Notes: a model not told the origin generated them from the sequence alone. 64,000 nucleotides of DNA from an uncultured Oscillospiraceae bacterium (GCA_934613505.1 CAKTTB010000005.1:1-64000), one strand, 5' to 3'; shown: positions 8,453-17,340, counted from the first letter of the stretch. A program made the numbers and translations.

Positions 8453-9406
8453 ATGGAATATAACAAGCCGATCGCCGACATGCGTCCCGGCGACGATGTA
8501 GAGGGCTTTTACGTTTTGAAGGACGCGCTGCTCAAGACCACAGCCGCGGGCAAGCCGTTTTTGTCCGGCGTGCTGGCCGACCGCACGGGCGTGATCGATC
8601 TCAAGGTCTGGGACTACAGCGGCCCCGTCGGCGCAGGCAGCGGCGATACCGGCCGCGTCGTCAAGATCCGCGGGCAGGTGTCGGAGTTCAAGGGTTCTCC
8701 GCAGCTGACCGCCGGGCGCATCCGCATGGCGCAGGAAGGAGACCAGTATGACGTCTCCGCTCTTGTCCCAGTCGCGCCCATCGACCCGGACGAGCGGCTG
8801 CAGGAAATTGACCGTCTGATCGATTCCATGCAGGACGCGGATTACCGCGCCGTCGCGCGCACCATGCTGCAGCGGCACCTGGCCGCCTTCCGCTCCATCC
8901 CGGCGGCCAAGAGCGTGCACCACAGCTTCCTGTCCGGCCTGCTCATGCACACATCCAACATGCTGAAGATCGCGGATTTTCTCGCCGGGCTTTACGCGGA
9001 CATCATTGACCGCAGCCTGCTTCTGACCGGCACGCTCCTGCACGACTTTGCCAAGGAGCAGGAGTTCTGCTTCTCCGGGCTTGGCATGGTGACGGACTAT
9101 TCGCTCTCCGGCCAGCTGGTCGGTCATCTGGTCATGGGCGCGCAGGAGGCGGCGCAGTGCGCGCAGGAGCTTGGCATTCCCGAGGAAAAGAGTCTTCTGC
9201 TGCAGCACATGATCCTCTCGCATCACGGCGAGCCGGAGTTCGGCGCGGCCGTCCGTCCGCAGTGCGCGGAGGCGGAGCTTCTGTCCGAGATCGACCTCAT
9301 CGACAGCCGCATGGAGATCTACGCCGAGGCGCTGCAGGACCTGCCCGCCGGTTCGTTCAGCAACCGGATCTTCGCACTGGACAAGAAAATTTACCGCCAT
9401 AGCTGA
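8453..9406 (+). CDS. OB-fold plus HD-domain 3'-5' exoribonuclease (YhaM-like)
   Basis: The 317-residue protein has an N-terminal OB-fold nucleic-acid binding domain (about residues 5-95, with FLSGVLADRTGVIDLKVWD) and a C-terminal HD domain. HHSFLSGLLMHT, LLHDFAKE and ILSHHGEPEFG supply the metal histidines and aspartates. This arrangement and length fit YhaM, a 3'-5' exoribonuclease that trims RNA in Firmicutes. ATG 8453 was chosen because GTGAGG lies upstream and the predicted transcript starts after the earlier ATG. It is a single-gene unit between the DivIVA-like gene and the carbohydrate locus. Confidence 0.85.
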   Translation: MEYNKPIADMRPGDDVEGFYVLKDALLKTTAAGKPFLSGVLADRTGVIDLKVWDYSGPVGAGSGDTGRVVKIRGQVSEFKGSPQLTAGRIRMAQEGDQYDVSALVPVAPIDPDERLQEIDRLIDSMQDADYRAVARTMLQRHLAAFRSIPAAKSVHHSFLSGLLMHTSNMLKIADFLAGLYADIIDRSLLLTGTLLHDFAKEQEFCFSGLGMVTDYSLSGQLVGHLVMGAQEAAQCAQELGIPEEKSLLLQHMILSHHGEPEFGAAVRPQCAEAELLSEIDLIDSRMEIYAEALQDLPAGSFSNRIFALDKKIYRHS

Positions 9407-9476
9407 ATATACAAATATCCGCCGGGAAATTCCGGACTTTTTGTGATACGATCGGGCGGAATTTGTGCTATATTAT

Positions 9477-9496
9477 AGATATAATTAGATATAATG
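9477..9496 (+). repeat. tandem AGATATAATT/G repeat before gatZ
   Basis: Two ten-base copies, AGATATAATT and AGATATAATG, lie directly upstream of the gatZ ribosome binding site. Each contains a TATAAT that could serve as a -10 box, but no well-placed -35 was seen for either, so the gatZ promoter remains uncertain. Confidence 0.5.
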
Positions 9497-9514
9497 AACT
9501 GGGAGGTATTTCAC

Positions 9515-10807
9515 ATGCTCCATCCGTTACAATCGATGATCCAGTCCCGCCAGAGCGGCGCGAAGGTCGGCATTCCGTCCTACTGCAGCGCAAACGAGCT
9601 TGTGCTGGAGACTGCGCTTGCGCGCGCGAAGGCCTCCGGCCAGCCAGTCCTGATCGAGGCCACTGCCAATCAGGTCAACCAGTACGGCGGCTATACCGGC
9701 ATGCATCCGGCTGATTTCTATCAGTTCGTCATGAAGCTCGCCGCCGCGGCCGGCGTGCCTGCGCAGCAGATCATTCTCGCCGGCGACCATCTTGGCCCCC
9801 TGACCTGGCAGGATCTGCCCGAGAAGGAAGCCATGGCCCGCGCAGAGGAGCTGGTCTATGAATTTGCAAAGGCCGGCTTTACGAAGATCCATCTGGACAC
9901 CAGCATGAAGCTGCAGGACGATCCGGAAGGCGCGCTCTCCACCAAAACCGTCGCCCGCCGCGGCGCGTTCCTCTACAAGGCTGCCATGCGCGGCTATCAG
10001 GAGCACCTGGCAGAAGCACCCGGCGCCATGCGTCCGGTCTTCATCATCGGCAGCGAAGTGCCCATCCCCGGCGGCTCGCAGGAGGTCGAGGATTCTCTGG
10101 CCGTGACCAAGCCCGCCGCCTTCCGCGAGACGATCGAGGCCTATCAGGAGGCGTTCGCCGAGGCCGGGATCTCGGACGGCTGGAAGGACATCATCGCTGT
10201 CGTCGTGCAGCCGGGCGTGGAGTTCGGCGACGATCAGGTCTTCTTCTACGACCACGACAAGGCGCAGGAGCTCTGCGCCGTCCTCAAGGACTACCCCGGC
10301 CTTTGCTTCGAGGGCCACTCCACCGACTATCAGAGCGCAGCCTGCCTGCGTGCCATGGTCGAGGACGGCATCGCCATTCTCAAGGTCGGCCCGGCGCTCA
10401 CCTTCGGCCTGCGCGAAGCGCTCTACAGCCTGAGCTTCATGGAAAAGGAGCTTGTCCCCGAGCAGCAGCAGGCGCACTTCATCGAGACGCTTGAGCAGGT
10501 CATGCTGGCCAACCCCGGCAACTGGAAAAAGCACTATCATGGCGACGAGCATCAGCTCGCGCTGGCCCGCAAGTACAGCTTCTCCGACCGCTGCCGCTAC
10601 TACATCGGCCAGCCGGAGGTCGTCGCCGCAATCGACAAGCTGTTCGCCAACCTGCGCGAATACCCGATCCCGATGAACATGCTGCACCAGTACATGCCGC
10701 TGAGCTACAAAAAGGTCCGCGACCACGAGATCCTGCTCGACCCGAAGGCGCTCGCCATGGATGGCATTGCAGCCTTTATGGAAGATTACGAATACGCAGC
10801 CAGATAA
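9515..10807 (+). CDS. gatZ: GatZ/KbaZ-type tagatose-bisphosphate aldolase subunit
   Basis: This 430-residue TIM-barrel protein matches the GatZ/KbaZ family: IPSYCSANELVLE, EATANQVNQYGGYTGM, ILAGDHLGPLTW, IHLDTSMK and YRYYI-like CRYYIGQPEV. In galactitol and N-acetylgalactosamine pathways GatZ/KbaZ stabilises the catalytic class II aldolase GatY/KbaY. No gatY is visible here, so it may work with a partner elsewhere, or alone in a different reaction, as has been suggested for some relatives. ATG 9515 follows GGGAGG. It ends at a strong terminator and converges on the DeoC operon, which links it by position, not by transcript, to the sugar locus. Confidence 0.88.
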   Translation: MLHPLQSMIQSRQSGAKVGIPSYCSANELVLETALARAKASGQPVLIEATANQVNQYGGYTGMHPADFYQFVMKLAAAAGVPAQQIILAGDHLGPLTWQDLPEKEAMARAEELVYEFAKAGFTKIHLDTSMKLQDDPEGALSTKTVARRGAFLYKAAMRGYQEHLAEAPGAMRPVFIIGSEVPIPGGSQEVEDSLAVTKPAAFRETIEAYQEAFAEAGISDGWKDIIAVVVQPGVEFGDDQVFFYDHDKAQELCAVLKDYPGLCFEGHSTDYQSAACLRAMVEDGIAILKVGPALTFGLREALYSLSFMEKELVPEQQQAHFIETLEQVMLANPGNWKKHYHGDEHQLALARKYSFSDRCRYYIGQPEVVAAIDKLFANLREYPIPMNMLHQYMPLSYKKVRDHEILLDPKALAMDGIAAFMEDYEYAAR

Positions 10808-10815
10808 AAACAACG

Positions 10816-10844
10816 TCGCGCGGCCATATGGCCGCGCGATTTTT
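10816..10844 (+). terminator. intrinsic terminator after gatZ
   Basis: A perfect ten-base stem, TCGCGCGGCC paired with GGCCGCGCGA around an ATAT loop, is followed by five T residues. Confidence 0.9.
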
Positions 10845-10858
10845 ATGCAGATATGGAA

Positions 10859-10890
10859 ACCCCGCAGAGAACCTCGGTTCTCTGCGGGGT
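10859..10890 (-). terminator. hairpin terminator at the end of the leftward sugar operon
   Basis: ACCCCGCAGAGAACC pairs perfectly over 15 bases with GGTTCTCTGCGGGGT around a two-base loop. On the minus strand, TTTCC follows the stem, so this probably ends the eight-gene leftward operon just after deoC. On the plus strand a T-run also lies nearby at 10894-10898. Confidence 0.75.
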
Positions 10891-10897
10891 CTGCTTT

Positions 10898-11569
10898 TTA
10901 CTTGTCGAAGCTTTCCACGATACTCAGCGCGGAAGCGGTGTTGATGCCGAAGCGTTCCACGCCCATGTCGAGCAGCGCGTCAAACTCTTCCCGCGTGCGG
11001 ATGCCGCCGGCAGCCTTGACCTTGATGCGGCCCTGCGTCGCCTGCTTGATCTTGCGGATGCGCTCGATGTTGGCGTCGCCGGGGACCCAGCCGGTGCCGG
11101 TCTTGATGAAGTCCGCACCGGAGTCGATGACCATCTCGCAGGCGCGCAGCATTTCTTCGTCTGTCAGGCAGTTGATCTCAAGGATGACCTTCGTCTTGAC
11201 ATAGTCCGGCGCTACGGCCAGAACAGCGGCCAGCTCCCTGGCGACGTAGTCATATTCCTTGTTCTTGAACTTGCCGACGTTCATGACGATGTCCATTTCC
11301 TGCACGCCGTCCTTGACCAGCTCCTGCGCTTCGAGCACCTTGACCTCTGTCTTGTGTGCACCGCCCGGGAAGCCGACCGGTGCGCCGACGTAGATCTCCG
11401 GCTCGTCCTTCAGCAGCTCCGCGACCTGCTTCGTCCAGCAGGGCAGCGAATGCACGTTGATAAACTGATACTTCTTTGCAATTTCAACGACATCCTGAAT
11501 GTCCTTCAGGGTGTGCTGCGTTCTGACGGCGCTGATATCGATCAGTCTTGCCGCATCACGTGATGTCAT
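10898..11569 (-). CDS. deoC: deoxyribose-phosphate aldolase family protein (copy 1)
   Basis: This 223-residue class I aldolase is a DeoC TIM barrel. EMDIVMNVGKF carries the conserved aspartate, DFIKTGTGW the Schiff-base lysine and IKVKAAGGIR the second active-site lysine. DeoC splits 2-deoxyribose 5-phosphate to glyceraldehyde 3-phosphate and acetaldehyde; relatives use other phosphorylated aldols. ATG 11569 follows AAGGAGG. It is the last of three DeoC paralogues in one operon with a ribose-type transporter and an FGGY kinase, so it probably works on the sugar imported by that system rather than in nucleoside salvage. Confidence 0.88.
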   Translation of the reverse strand: MTSRDAARLIDISAVRTQHTLKDIQDVVEIAKKYQFINVHSLPCWTKQVAELLKDEPEIYVGAPVGFPGGAHKTEVKVLEAQELVKDGVQEMDIVMNVGKFKNKEYDYVARELAAVLAVAPDYVKTKVILEINCLTDEEMLRACEMVIDSGADFIKTGTGWVPGDANIERIRKIKQATQGRIKVKAAGGIRTREEFDALLDMGVERFGINTASALSIVESFDK

Positions 11570-11631
11570 AGAAAAATCCTCCTTGCTCTTGCATCTATCC
11601 CACAGGCCACAGTTTTCCCGCGGCCGGGTCA

Positions 11632-12324
11632 TTACTGCTCTGCCGCGCGGCGCTGTGCCTCCTGCAGAATGGCTTCCGAAGTACGCACGCCGAGGCCGAA
11701 CCGGTCGCAGCCGGAACTGTACATGGCCAGAAGCGTGTCCAGATCGCGCACGCCGCCGGCGGCCTTGATGAGGGCCGCATCGCCGATCGTGCCGCGGATC
11801 AGCTCGATGGTATGCACCGTCGTGGGCTTGGGGCCCCAGCCGGTGCCGGTCTTGACATAGGTCACGCCTGCCTTGACGACAAGCTCGCTTGCACGGCAGA
11901 TCTCCTCATCCGTCAGATAGGCGATCTCCAGAATAGCCTTGACCGGGACGCCGGGGACCGCATGGATGACGGCCTCGATATCCTTCTGCACATAGTCGTA
12001 CAGGCCGGACTTGAACGCGCCAATGTTCATGACCATGTCGATCTCCTTGCAGCCCATCTCGACGAGGCGGGACGCCTCGGCCGCCTTGGCCTCGGGGAAC
12101 GTTGCGCCGGACGGGAAGCCGACCACGCCCGTGACGACCGCCGGCGTGCCCTTCAGACCCTCCAGCGTGCGCTCGGTGCTCCACGGCATCGGCGCGGCGC
12201 AGACGCAGCTGTACTGCCGCACGATCCGGATCATTTCATCCACTTCATGCAGATCGGCATCCGCCTTGACGGCGCTGACGTCGACAACATCGCCGATCTT
12301 CTTCAGGTTCAGTTCTCTTGCCAT
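11632..12324 (-). CDS. deoC: deoxyribose-phosphate aldolase family protein (copy 2)
   Basis: The 230-residue protein is a second DeoC-fold aldolase. It retains EIDMVMNIGAF, the lysine in TYVKTGTGW and the lysine in ALIKAAGGVR. It differs from copy 1 in the loop CAAPMPWST near residue 45 and in GPKPTTVHT after the catalytic lysine, which suggests another substrate or partner. The ATG is preceded by ACAGGAGG. It sits 62 bases before copy 1 and 22 bases after the DUF4432 gene, in the same transcript. The three copies may form a mixed oligomer or act on different isomers; the sequence does not decide this. Confidence 0.86.
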   Translation of the reverse strand: MARELNLKKIGDVVDVSAVKADADLHEVDEMIRIVRQYSCVCAAPMPWSTERTLEGLKGTPAVVTGVVGFPSGATFPEAKAAEASRLVEMGCKEIDMVMNIGAFKSGLYDYVQKDIEAVIHAVPGVPVKAILEIAYLTDEEICRASELVVKAGVTYVKTGTGWGPKPTTVHTIELIRGTIGDAALIKAAGGVRDLDTLLAMYSSGCDRFGLGVRTSEAILQEAQRRAAEQ

Positions 12325-12346
12325 TGCGGTTCCTCCTGTCATCTGA

Positions 12347-13393
12347 TCAGAAAATATGCTTCAGATCCTCCGGGGTATCGATCACGCCGATCTCAAACTC
12401 AAACGTCCGGACCTCGCCCGGCTGGATCATTTCCAGCTCGCCGCGCTTTCTGACGACGTCGCGGCCCTCGGGGATGGCGTTGGCAGGCTCCAGACCGACG
12501 ACATAGTCGCCCTCGCCCATCATCTTCCACTGGCCGAACTTCGAGAACTGGCTGCGGTTGAACTTGACGTAGGTGCCGAGCTTCAGCTCCTGATTGTAGA
12601 GACTGGCGAACGATTCGTCGCCCTGCACCTTCGGGATATCGTGGTAGAAGACCTGTTCGTTATAGTCGTGCGTCGGCTTCTGGAACTCGGCATGCGTCGG
12701 CACGTCGCCTTCGGCGTCGCGCGCAACGACCTTGACGCCGTCCGGCTCGATGAGAACGGTGTTCTCCGAGACGATCGGATAGCCGAAGTTGCAGTGGTAA
12801 AGCAGCATGAACGGCTGCTCGTCAAAGCCCATGTTTTCAATGTGGTCGGTAATTTTGACGCTGCGGGAACCCATCTTCGTCTCGATGGTGCGGTTCAGGA
12901 CGAGGTTCTCATGGAACATGCTGCTCTCGACCACCTGGCCGCGGATACGGATGATATAGTCGTCGCCGTCCCAGAATTTCTCGACGCAGACGTCCTTGGC
13001 CGGGATGTTGCTGATGCGGCCGTGCAGGCCAAGCTCTTCGCCGTTATCCACGCAGGGCGCGCCGAAATAGGTCAGGCCGCAGGTGGTGAGCAGGCCGCAG
13101 AAGAAGTTCCGCAGGAAGCCGAAGCCGTCCTTTTCGAAGTACGCCGGATGGCCGACGCCGGCCTTGCTGACAAAGCTCAGCGCCTTGCCCTGATAGCTGG
13201 CCCACGAAATGTCCATGCCGCGGGTCGGCAGGACCGTAAATTCCAGACCGCTGCCGGTCTTGACGTCGATGGTGCGTACACCGTCGGACTTACCGGCCGT
13301 CATAACGCCCTCGCGCGCGTCTGCGATCTGCGAAACGTCGCCGACATACTGCAGCAGCTCGCGCTTGGTCAGTTCCTTGCCATAAAGCTTCAT
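12347..13393 (-). CDS. DUF4432 family aldose-1-epimerase-like protein
   Basis: This 348-residue soluble protein belongs to the DUF4432 branch of the galactose mutarotase-like fold. Family features seen are FTVLPTRGMDISWASYQGKALSF, ELGLHGRISNIPAKDV, MLLYHCNFGYPIVSENT and VGLEPANAIPEGR. The histidines in LHGRISN and YHCNFGYP and the glutamate in GLEPAN match the expected active-site layout. It probably interconverts sugar anomers or related hemiacetals before phosphorylation. It lies between the FGGY kinase and deoC copy 2 with gaps of 18-22 bases, which supports one operon. The substrate is not known for most of the family. Confidence 0.8.
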   Translation of the reverse strand: MKLYGKELTKRELLQYVGDVSQIADAREGVMTAGKSDGVRTIDVKTGSGLEFTVLPTRGMDISWASYQGKALSFVSKAGVGHPAYFEKDGFGFLRNFFCGLLTTCGLTYFGAPCVDNGEELGLHGRISNIPAKDVCVEKFWDGDDYIIRIRGQVVESSMFHENLVLNRTIETKMGSRSVKITDHIENMGFDEQPFMLLYHCNFGYPIVSENTVLIEPDGVKVVARDAEGDVPTHAEFQKPTHDYNEQVFYHDIPKVQGDESFASLYNQELKLGTYVKFNRSQFSKFGQWKMMGEGDYVVGLEPANAIPEGRDVVRKRGELEMIQPGEVRTFEFEIGVIDTPEDLKHIF

Positions 13394-13411
13394 TGTTTTG
13401 CCTCTTTCTTC

Positions 13412-14962
13412 TCAGTTCTCCGGCGATTCCGGAAGCTGCGTCAGCATGTCGCCGATGTCGCAGAAATCGTCGGTCACGCGGTTATAGACCTTCATCAGCT
13501 CGTCATAGTAGGCGGCGTGTGCCGGAATCGGCTTCGCGCAGCTGACGACCTCGTGCAGAGCGTCAATGCGGTCAAAGTTCTCCCACAGACCAACACCGAC
13601 AGCTGCGCAGGCGGCAGCACCGAGGGCGGCGGCCTGCTGGTCGATGTTGGACTTGATGACGTTGGTCTTGTAGATATCCGCATAGATCTGACGCCACAGC
13701 TCGCTCTTGGAGCCGCCGCCGACCAGCAGCATCTCGTTGCCGATCGTCGTCATGCCCTTCAGGGCGTCGAGGCAGGAGCGCAGGCCCATGGTGATGCCCT
13801 CCATCGTCGCGCGGATGACATCGGCGCGGGTATGGATGAGGTCGAGACCCACATAGCCGCCGCGGAGGTTGTAGCTCTTGTTCATCGGCATGCCGCCGCC
13901 AAGACTCGGATTGAAGATCAGGCGGTTCGCACCGATGGGCGATTTGGCGGCTTCCGCCGTCATGAGGTCATACTCGTCGACGCCCTTGGCCTTGGCTTCG
14001 TCCAGGAACTCGCGGCCCAGCTGATCGCGGAACCAGCGGAACGCGGTGCCGCCGGCCGTCACGCACAGCGCGGAGGCAAACTGGCCGGGGACGACGTGCG
14101 CGAACACGTACGGGCGGACCTTGCTCTCAAGCAGCGGTTCGTCGGACGAAACGGCAATCCACGAGGAGGAGCCGAGGGAGTTATAGACGCGGCCGTTCTT
14201 ATAGGCCTTGGCGCCCAGCGCCATGCAGGAGTTGTCGACGCCGCCGGCAACGACCGCGACGTTGGAGCCGAGGCCGAGCTTCTGTGCGATCTCGGGCTTG
14301 ATGGTGCCGATGACCTGCGTGGAGGGAACGACCTCCGGGAAGATCTCGCGCGGCAGCTGCATGGCTTCGATCAGTTCGTCGCTGTAGCACCATCTGCGCA
14401 GATCCCACACGCCGCAGCCGGAGGCATACGACGGATCGGTGCAGAGTCTGCCGGTCAGCAGGTAGTTGATATAGTCCTTGGTGCCGATGACCTTGTCGAT
14501 CTGCCTGTACATCTCAGGCTCGTTGTCACGGTACCACATGATCTTGAATGCGGTATAGAAGGCGGCGGTGAAGCCGTTGCCGGTCAGGTTATACCAGCGG
14601 GTCTCGTCATAGTGGCTGAAAAACTCCGCCGACTGCTTTTCCGCGCGGCCGTCGGACCAGATCGGCGTACTCTGGCGAAGCAGCTCGCCATTCTTGCCGA
14701 TCGGCACTGCGCCGAGGCTGTGGCCGGAAATGCCGCACGCGACGATGTCGTCCTTATCGACGCCGGTCTTCTGCATCAGCCGCTGCGTGCTCTCCACAAC
14801 GGCGTTCCACCAGTCAGACGGCTTCTGCTCGTGCCAGCCGTGGTTCGGATAGGTCGTGTTATAGGAATGGAAATCGGACGCCAGGCAATGTCCCTCTGCG
14901 TCATAAAGGGATGCTTTGTTTCCGCCCGTGCCGAGATCCCATGCGATGATCTTTTTCCCCAT
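13412..14962 (-). CDS. FGGY-family carbohydrate kinase (copy A)
   Basis: The 516-residue protein has both halves of an FGGY sugar kinase. The N-terminal phosphate loop is AWDLGTGGNKASLYD, followed by HEQKPSDWWNAVVEST and ISGHSLGAVP. The C-terminal part has GGVDNSCMALGA, SLGSSSWIAV and LLVGGGSKSELWRQIYADI. It would phosphorylate a pentose, ketose or polyol with ATP. A second kinase of the same subfamily lies at 27650-29167, and the two share the first motifs almost word for word. It sits in the leftward operon after deoC copy 3. The exact sugar cannot be read from the sequence. Confidence 0.88.
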   Translation of the reverse strand: MGKKIIAWDLGTGGNKASLYDAEGHCLASDFHSYNTTYPNHGWHEQKPSDWWNAVVESTQRLMQKTGVDKDDIVACGISGHSLGAVPIGKNGELLRQSTPIWSDGRAEKQSAEFFSHYDETRWYNLTGNGFTAAFYTAFKIMWYRDNEPEMYRQIDKVIGTKDYINYLLTGRLCTDPSYASGCGVWDLRRWCYSDELIEAMQLPREIFPEVVPSTQVIGTIKPEIAQKLGLGSNVAVVAGGVDNSCMALGAKAYKNGRVYNSLGSSSWIAVSSDEPLLESKVRPYVFAHVVPGQFASALCVTAGGTAFRWFRDQLGREFLDEAKAKGVDEYDLMTAEAAKSPIGANRLIFNPSLGGGMPMNKSYNLRGGYVGLDLIHTRADVIRATMEGITMGLRSCLDALKGMTTIGNEMLLVGGGSKSELWRQIYADIYKTNVIKSNIDQQAAALGAAACAAVGVGLWENFDRIDALHEVVSCAKPIPAHAAYYDELMKVYNRVTDDFCDIGDMLTQLPESPEN

Positions 14963-14990
14963 GTGCGTGTACCCCTTTCTGCCGTATGGC

Positions 14991-15701
14991 TTACTGCTCG
15001 AGATAAAGCTCGCCGCGTGCCGCGCGCGCTTCGGCTTCCTTCAGGATGGCCTCGGAGGCTCTCGTGCCGCAGCGGACAACGCCGATGGCCATCATGGCCA
15101 GGCAGTCGTCGAGCGTGCGGACACCGCCGGCAGCCTTGACCTTCATGCCGTCGGCATGGTCGACCATGATCTGCAGGTCGTGCATCGTAGCGCCGCCGCC
15201 GGCATAGCCGGTGGACGTCTTGATGAAGTCGCAGCCGGCAGCCTTGGCAATGGCACAGGCCTTGACGATCTGATCGTCGGTCAGATAGAAGTTTTCAAAG
15301 ATGACCTTCAGCAGCGCGCCGCCCTCATGCGCCGCCTTAGCGACCTGGGTCAGCTCGTCCTGCACATAGTCATATTCACCGGAGAGGAAGCGGCCGATGT
15401 TCATGACAACGTCGCACTCCACTGCGCCCTTGGCGATGGCGTCCTTGGTCTCGAAGACCTTGGTCTCGGTCGTGCAGGTGCCGTGCGGGAAGCCGATGAC
15501 AGTGGTCGGAAGCACCTTTGTGCCCTTCAGCTCCTGGCAGACGATGGGCAGGTCGGACGGACGGACACAGACGGAGATGGTCTGATATTTTTTCGCCAGC
15601 TCGCAGCCTTCCTTCAGCGCCTCAACGGTGATATCCGGGCGGAGCAGAGAGTGATCGAGTACGTCAGCAACGTCCTGAACGGTAATCATTTTCTTAGACA
15701 T
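14991..15701 (-). CDS. deoC: deoxyribose-phosphate aldolase family protein (copy 3)
   Basis: This 236-residue protein is the third DeoC-family aldolase of the operon and the one closest to classical DeoC in motif spelling. DVLDHSLLRPDIT at the N-terminus, ECDVVMNIGRF, the Schiff-base lysine in DFIKTSTGY and the lysine in MKVKAAGGVR are all present. It is the first enzyme gene after the transporter ATPase and is separated from it by a GC-rich hairpin at 15753-15778. With two further copies downstream, it points to aldol cleavage of a phosphorylated deoxy or unusual sugar as a central step. Confidence 0.88.
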   Translation of the reverse strand: MSKKMITVQDVADVLDHSLLRPDITVEALKEGCELAKKYQTISVCVRPSDLPIVCQELKGTKVLPTTVIGFPHGTCTTETKVFETKDAIAKGAVECDVVMNIGRFLSGEYDYVQDELTQVAKAAHEGGALLKVIFENFYLTDDQIVKACAIAKAAGCDFIKTSTGYAGGGATMHDLQIMVDHADGMKVKAAGGVRTLDDCLAMMAIGVVRCGTRASEAILKEAEARAARGELYLEQ

Positions 15702-15752
15702 AGGGAGCTTCCTTTCTTTTTGGCCTGCACCGGAGGGCGCAGGATATTATTG

Positions 15753-15778
15753 AACCCGCGCCGGTTACGGCGCGGGTT
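15753..15778 (-). promoter_or_regulatory. intercistronic hairpin between transporter ATPase and deoC
   Basis: AACCCGCGCCG and CGGCGCGGGTT form a perfect 11-base stem with a four-base loop. No T-tract follows on the minus strand. It may stabilise or partly end the transporter part of the transcript. Confidence 0.6.
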
Positions 15779-15786
15779 GTTTACTT

Positions 15787-17340
15787 TCAGCCTGCGTCGC
15801 TCATGGCGCGTTCTTTCTTCTCGTCCTCTGTCATCGCGCTGTCAAGCGTGAAGGACATGAGCTTCTCCTGGCTGGCGTCGGCGTTATTCAGTTCGCCGCG
15901 CTTATAGCCATGGTGCATGAAGATGATTCTGTCGCACAGGGACAGGACCTCCGGCATTTCCGAGGAAATAAGCACGATGGAAAGCCCCTGCTTTGTCAGA
16001 TCGTCGATCAGCTTGTAGATCTCGTTCTTCGCGCCGATGTCGATGCCATGGGTCGGCTCGTCCATGAAAAGGATGGTAGGCTTGTTCATCAGCCAGCGGG
16101 CAATGATGGTCTTCTGCTGGTTGCCGCCGGAGAGGCTGGTGATGGGCGCGTCGATGGACGCGGTCTTGACATTCAGCTTCTTGGAGTATTCCTCCGCATC
16201 GCCCAGCAGCTTCTTCGTGTTGAGGATGCCGCCCTTGGCCATGCAGCGCTGATAGACCAGCAGGATATTTTCACGGACAGTCATCTTCAGGAACAGGCCC
16301 TGGATCTTTCTGCCCTCGGGGATCATGCCGATGCCGTGCTTGATGGCGTCATCACAGTTTTTGATGTTGACTTCTTCACCGTTGATGAAGATCTGGCCGC
16401 TCTTGCGCATGTTGGCGCCGAAGATGCACTGCAGCGTCTCGCTGCGGCCCGCGCCGACAAGGCCCGTCAGGCCAAGGACTTCGCCCGGATACAGGTCGAA
16501 GGACACGTTCTTGACCTTGCCTGCCATATCATAGAGGTTCCGGACAGAGAGGATCGGCGTTTTGCCGGAGTAATCGGTAACGAAATTTCTTTTATGTGAG
16601 CCTTCGTATTCACGGCCGACCATCAGGCTGACCATATGCTGTTCGGTCATGCCGGCGGCCGGCTCCGTCGCGATATGCTGGCCGTCACGCAGGACGGTGA
16701 TGGTATCGGCGATGGTAAGGATTTCTTCGAGTTTATGGGAAATATACAGGATCGAGATGCCCTCTTCCCGCAGCTGATTGACGATGTTCAGCAGGAATTT
16801 GACCTCGGTATCGGTCAGAGAGGACGTCGGCTCATCCATGATGAGCATCTGCGCGTTGCAGGAGACCGCCTTACAGATCTCAAGCAGCTGCTGCTCGGAA
16901 ACGCTCAGGTTGCGGACCTTTGCCTTCGGGGAGATGTAGGAGACGCCCAGCTTTTCCAGAAGCGCGGCGCAGTCCGCATACATCTTCTTATAGTTGACAA
17001 GTCCGAGCTTGTTGACCGGCATACGGTTCATGTAGACGTTTTCCGCAGCCGTCATGGTGGGGGACAGGGAAAGTTCCTGATGGATCATGGCAATGCCGGC
17101 CTGCTCCGCCTCACTGGGGCTGGCAAAGTGGCATTCCTTGCCATTGAATGTAACGGTGCCTTCTGTCGGAGGAAATACGCCGGACAGAATGTTCATCAGC
17201 GTCGATTTGCCTGCACCATTTTCGCCGACAATCGCGTGAACTTCACCCCGCTTAACATTAAAGCTGACGTGATCCAGCGCAGTAGTGCCCGGAAACTGCT
17301 TTACAATATTATCAATTTTGCAAATAATTTCTTCACTCAT
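15787..17340 (-). CDS. ribose-type sugar ABC transporter ATP-binding protein
   Basis: This 517-residue protein contains two ABC ATPase domains as in RbsA, XylG or MglA. The first domain has Walker A GENGAGKSTLM near residue 40, a signature LSVSEQQLLEI and Walker B LIMDEPTSSLTD. The second has the degenerate GLVGAGRSET typical of this class, the signature LSGGNQQKTI and LFMDEPTHGIDIG. It powers import of the sugar bound by the lipoprotein encoded upstream. ATG 17340 follows GGAGG; a longer frame start at 17361 has no ribosome site. It lies between the binding protein and deoC copy 3. Confidence 0.95.
   Translation of the reverse strand: MSEEIICKIDNIVKQFPGTTALDHVSFNVKRGEVHAIVGENGAGKSTLMNILSGVFPPTEGTVTFNGKECHFASPSEAEQAGIAMIHQELSLSPTMTAAENVYMNRMPVNKLGLVNYKKMYADCAALLEKLGVSYISPKAKVRNLSVSEQQLLEICKAVSCNAQMLIMDEPTSSLTDTEVKFLLNIVNQLREEGISILYISHKLEEILTIADTITVLRDGQHIATEPAAGMTEQHMVSLMVGREYEGSHKRNFVTDYSGKTPILSVRNLYDMAGKVKNVSFDLYPGEVLGLTGLVGAGRSETLQCIFGANMRKSGQIFINGEEVNIKNCDDAIKHGIGMIPEGRKIQGLFLKMTVRENILLVYQRCMAKGGILNTKKLLGDAEEYSKKLNVKTASIDAPITSLSGGNQQKTIIARWLMNKPTILFMDEPTHGIDIGAKNEIYKLIDDLTKQGLSIVLISSEMPEVLSLCDRIIFMHHGYKRGELNNADASQEKLMSFTLDSAMTEDEKKERAMSDAG

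Noticed and set aside
8150..9400. 416-codon minus-strand frame
   Set aside because: It is antisense to the YhaM-like gene, which has a promoter, ribosome site and recognisable OB and HD domains.
12356..15139. Very long open frame of 927 codons on the plus strand
   Set aside because: It is antisense to four clear genes (deoC copies, DUF4432 and FGGY kinase), lacks domains and arises from GC-rich codon bias.
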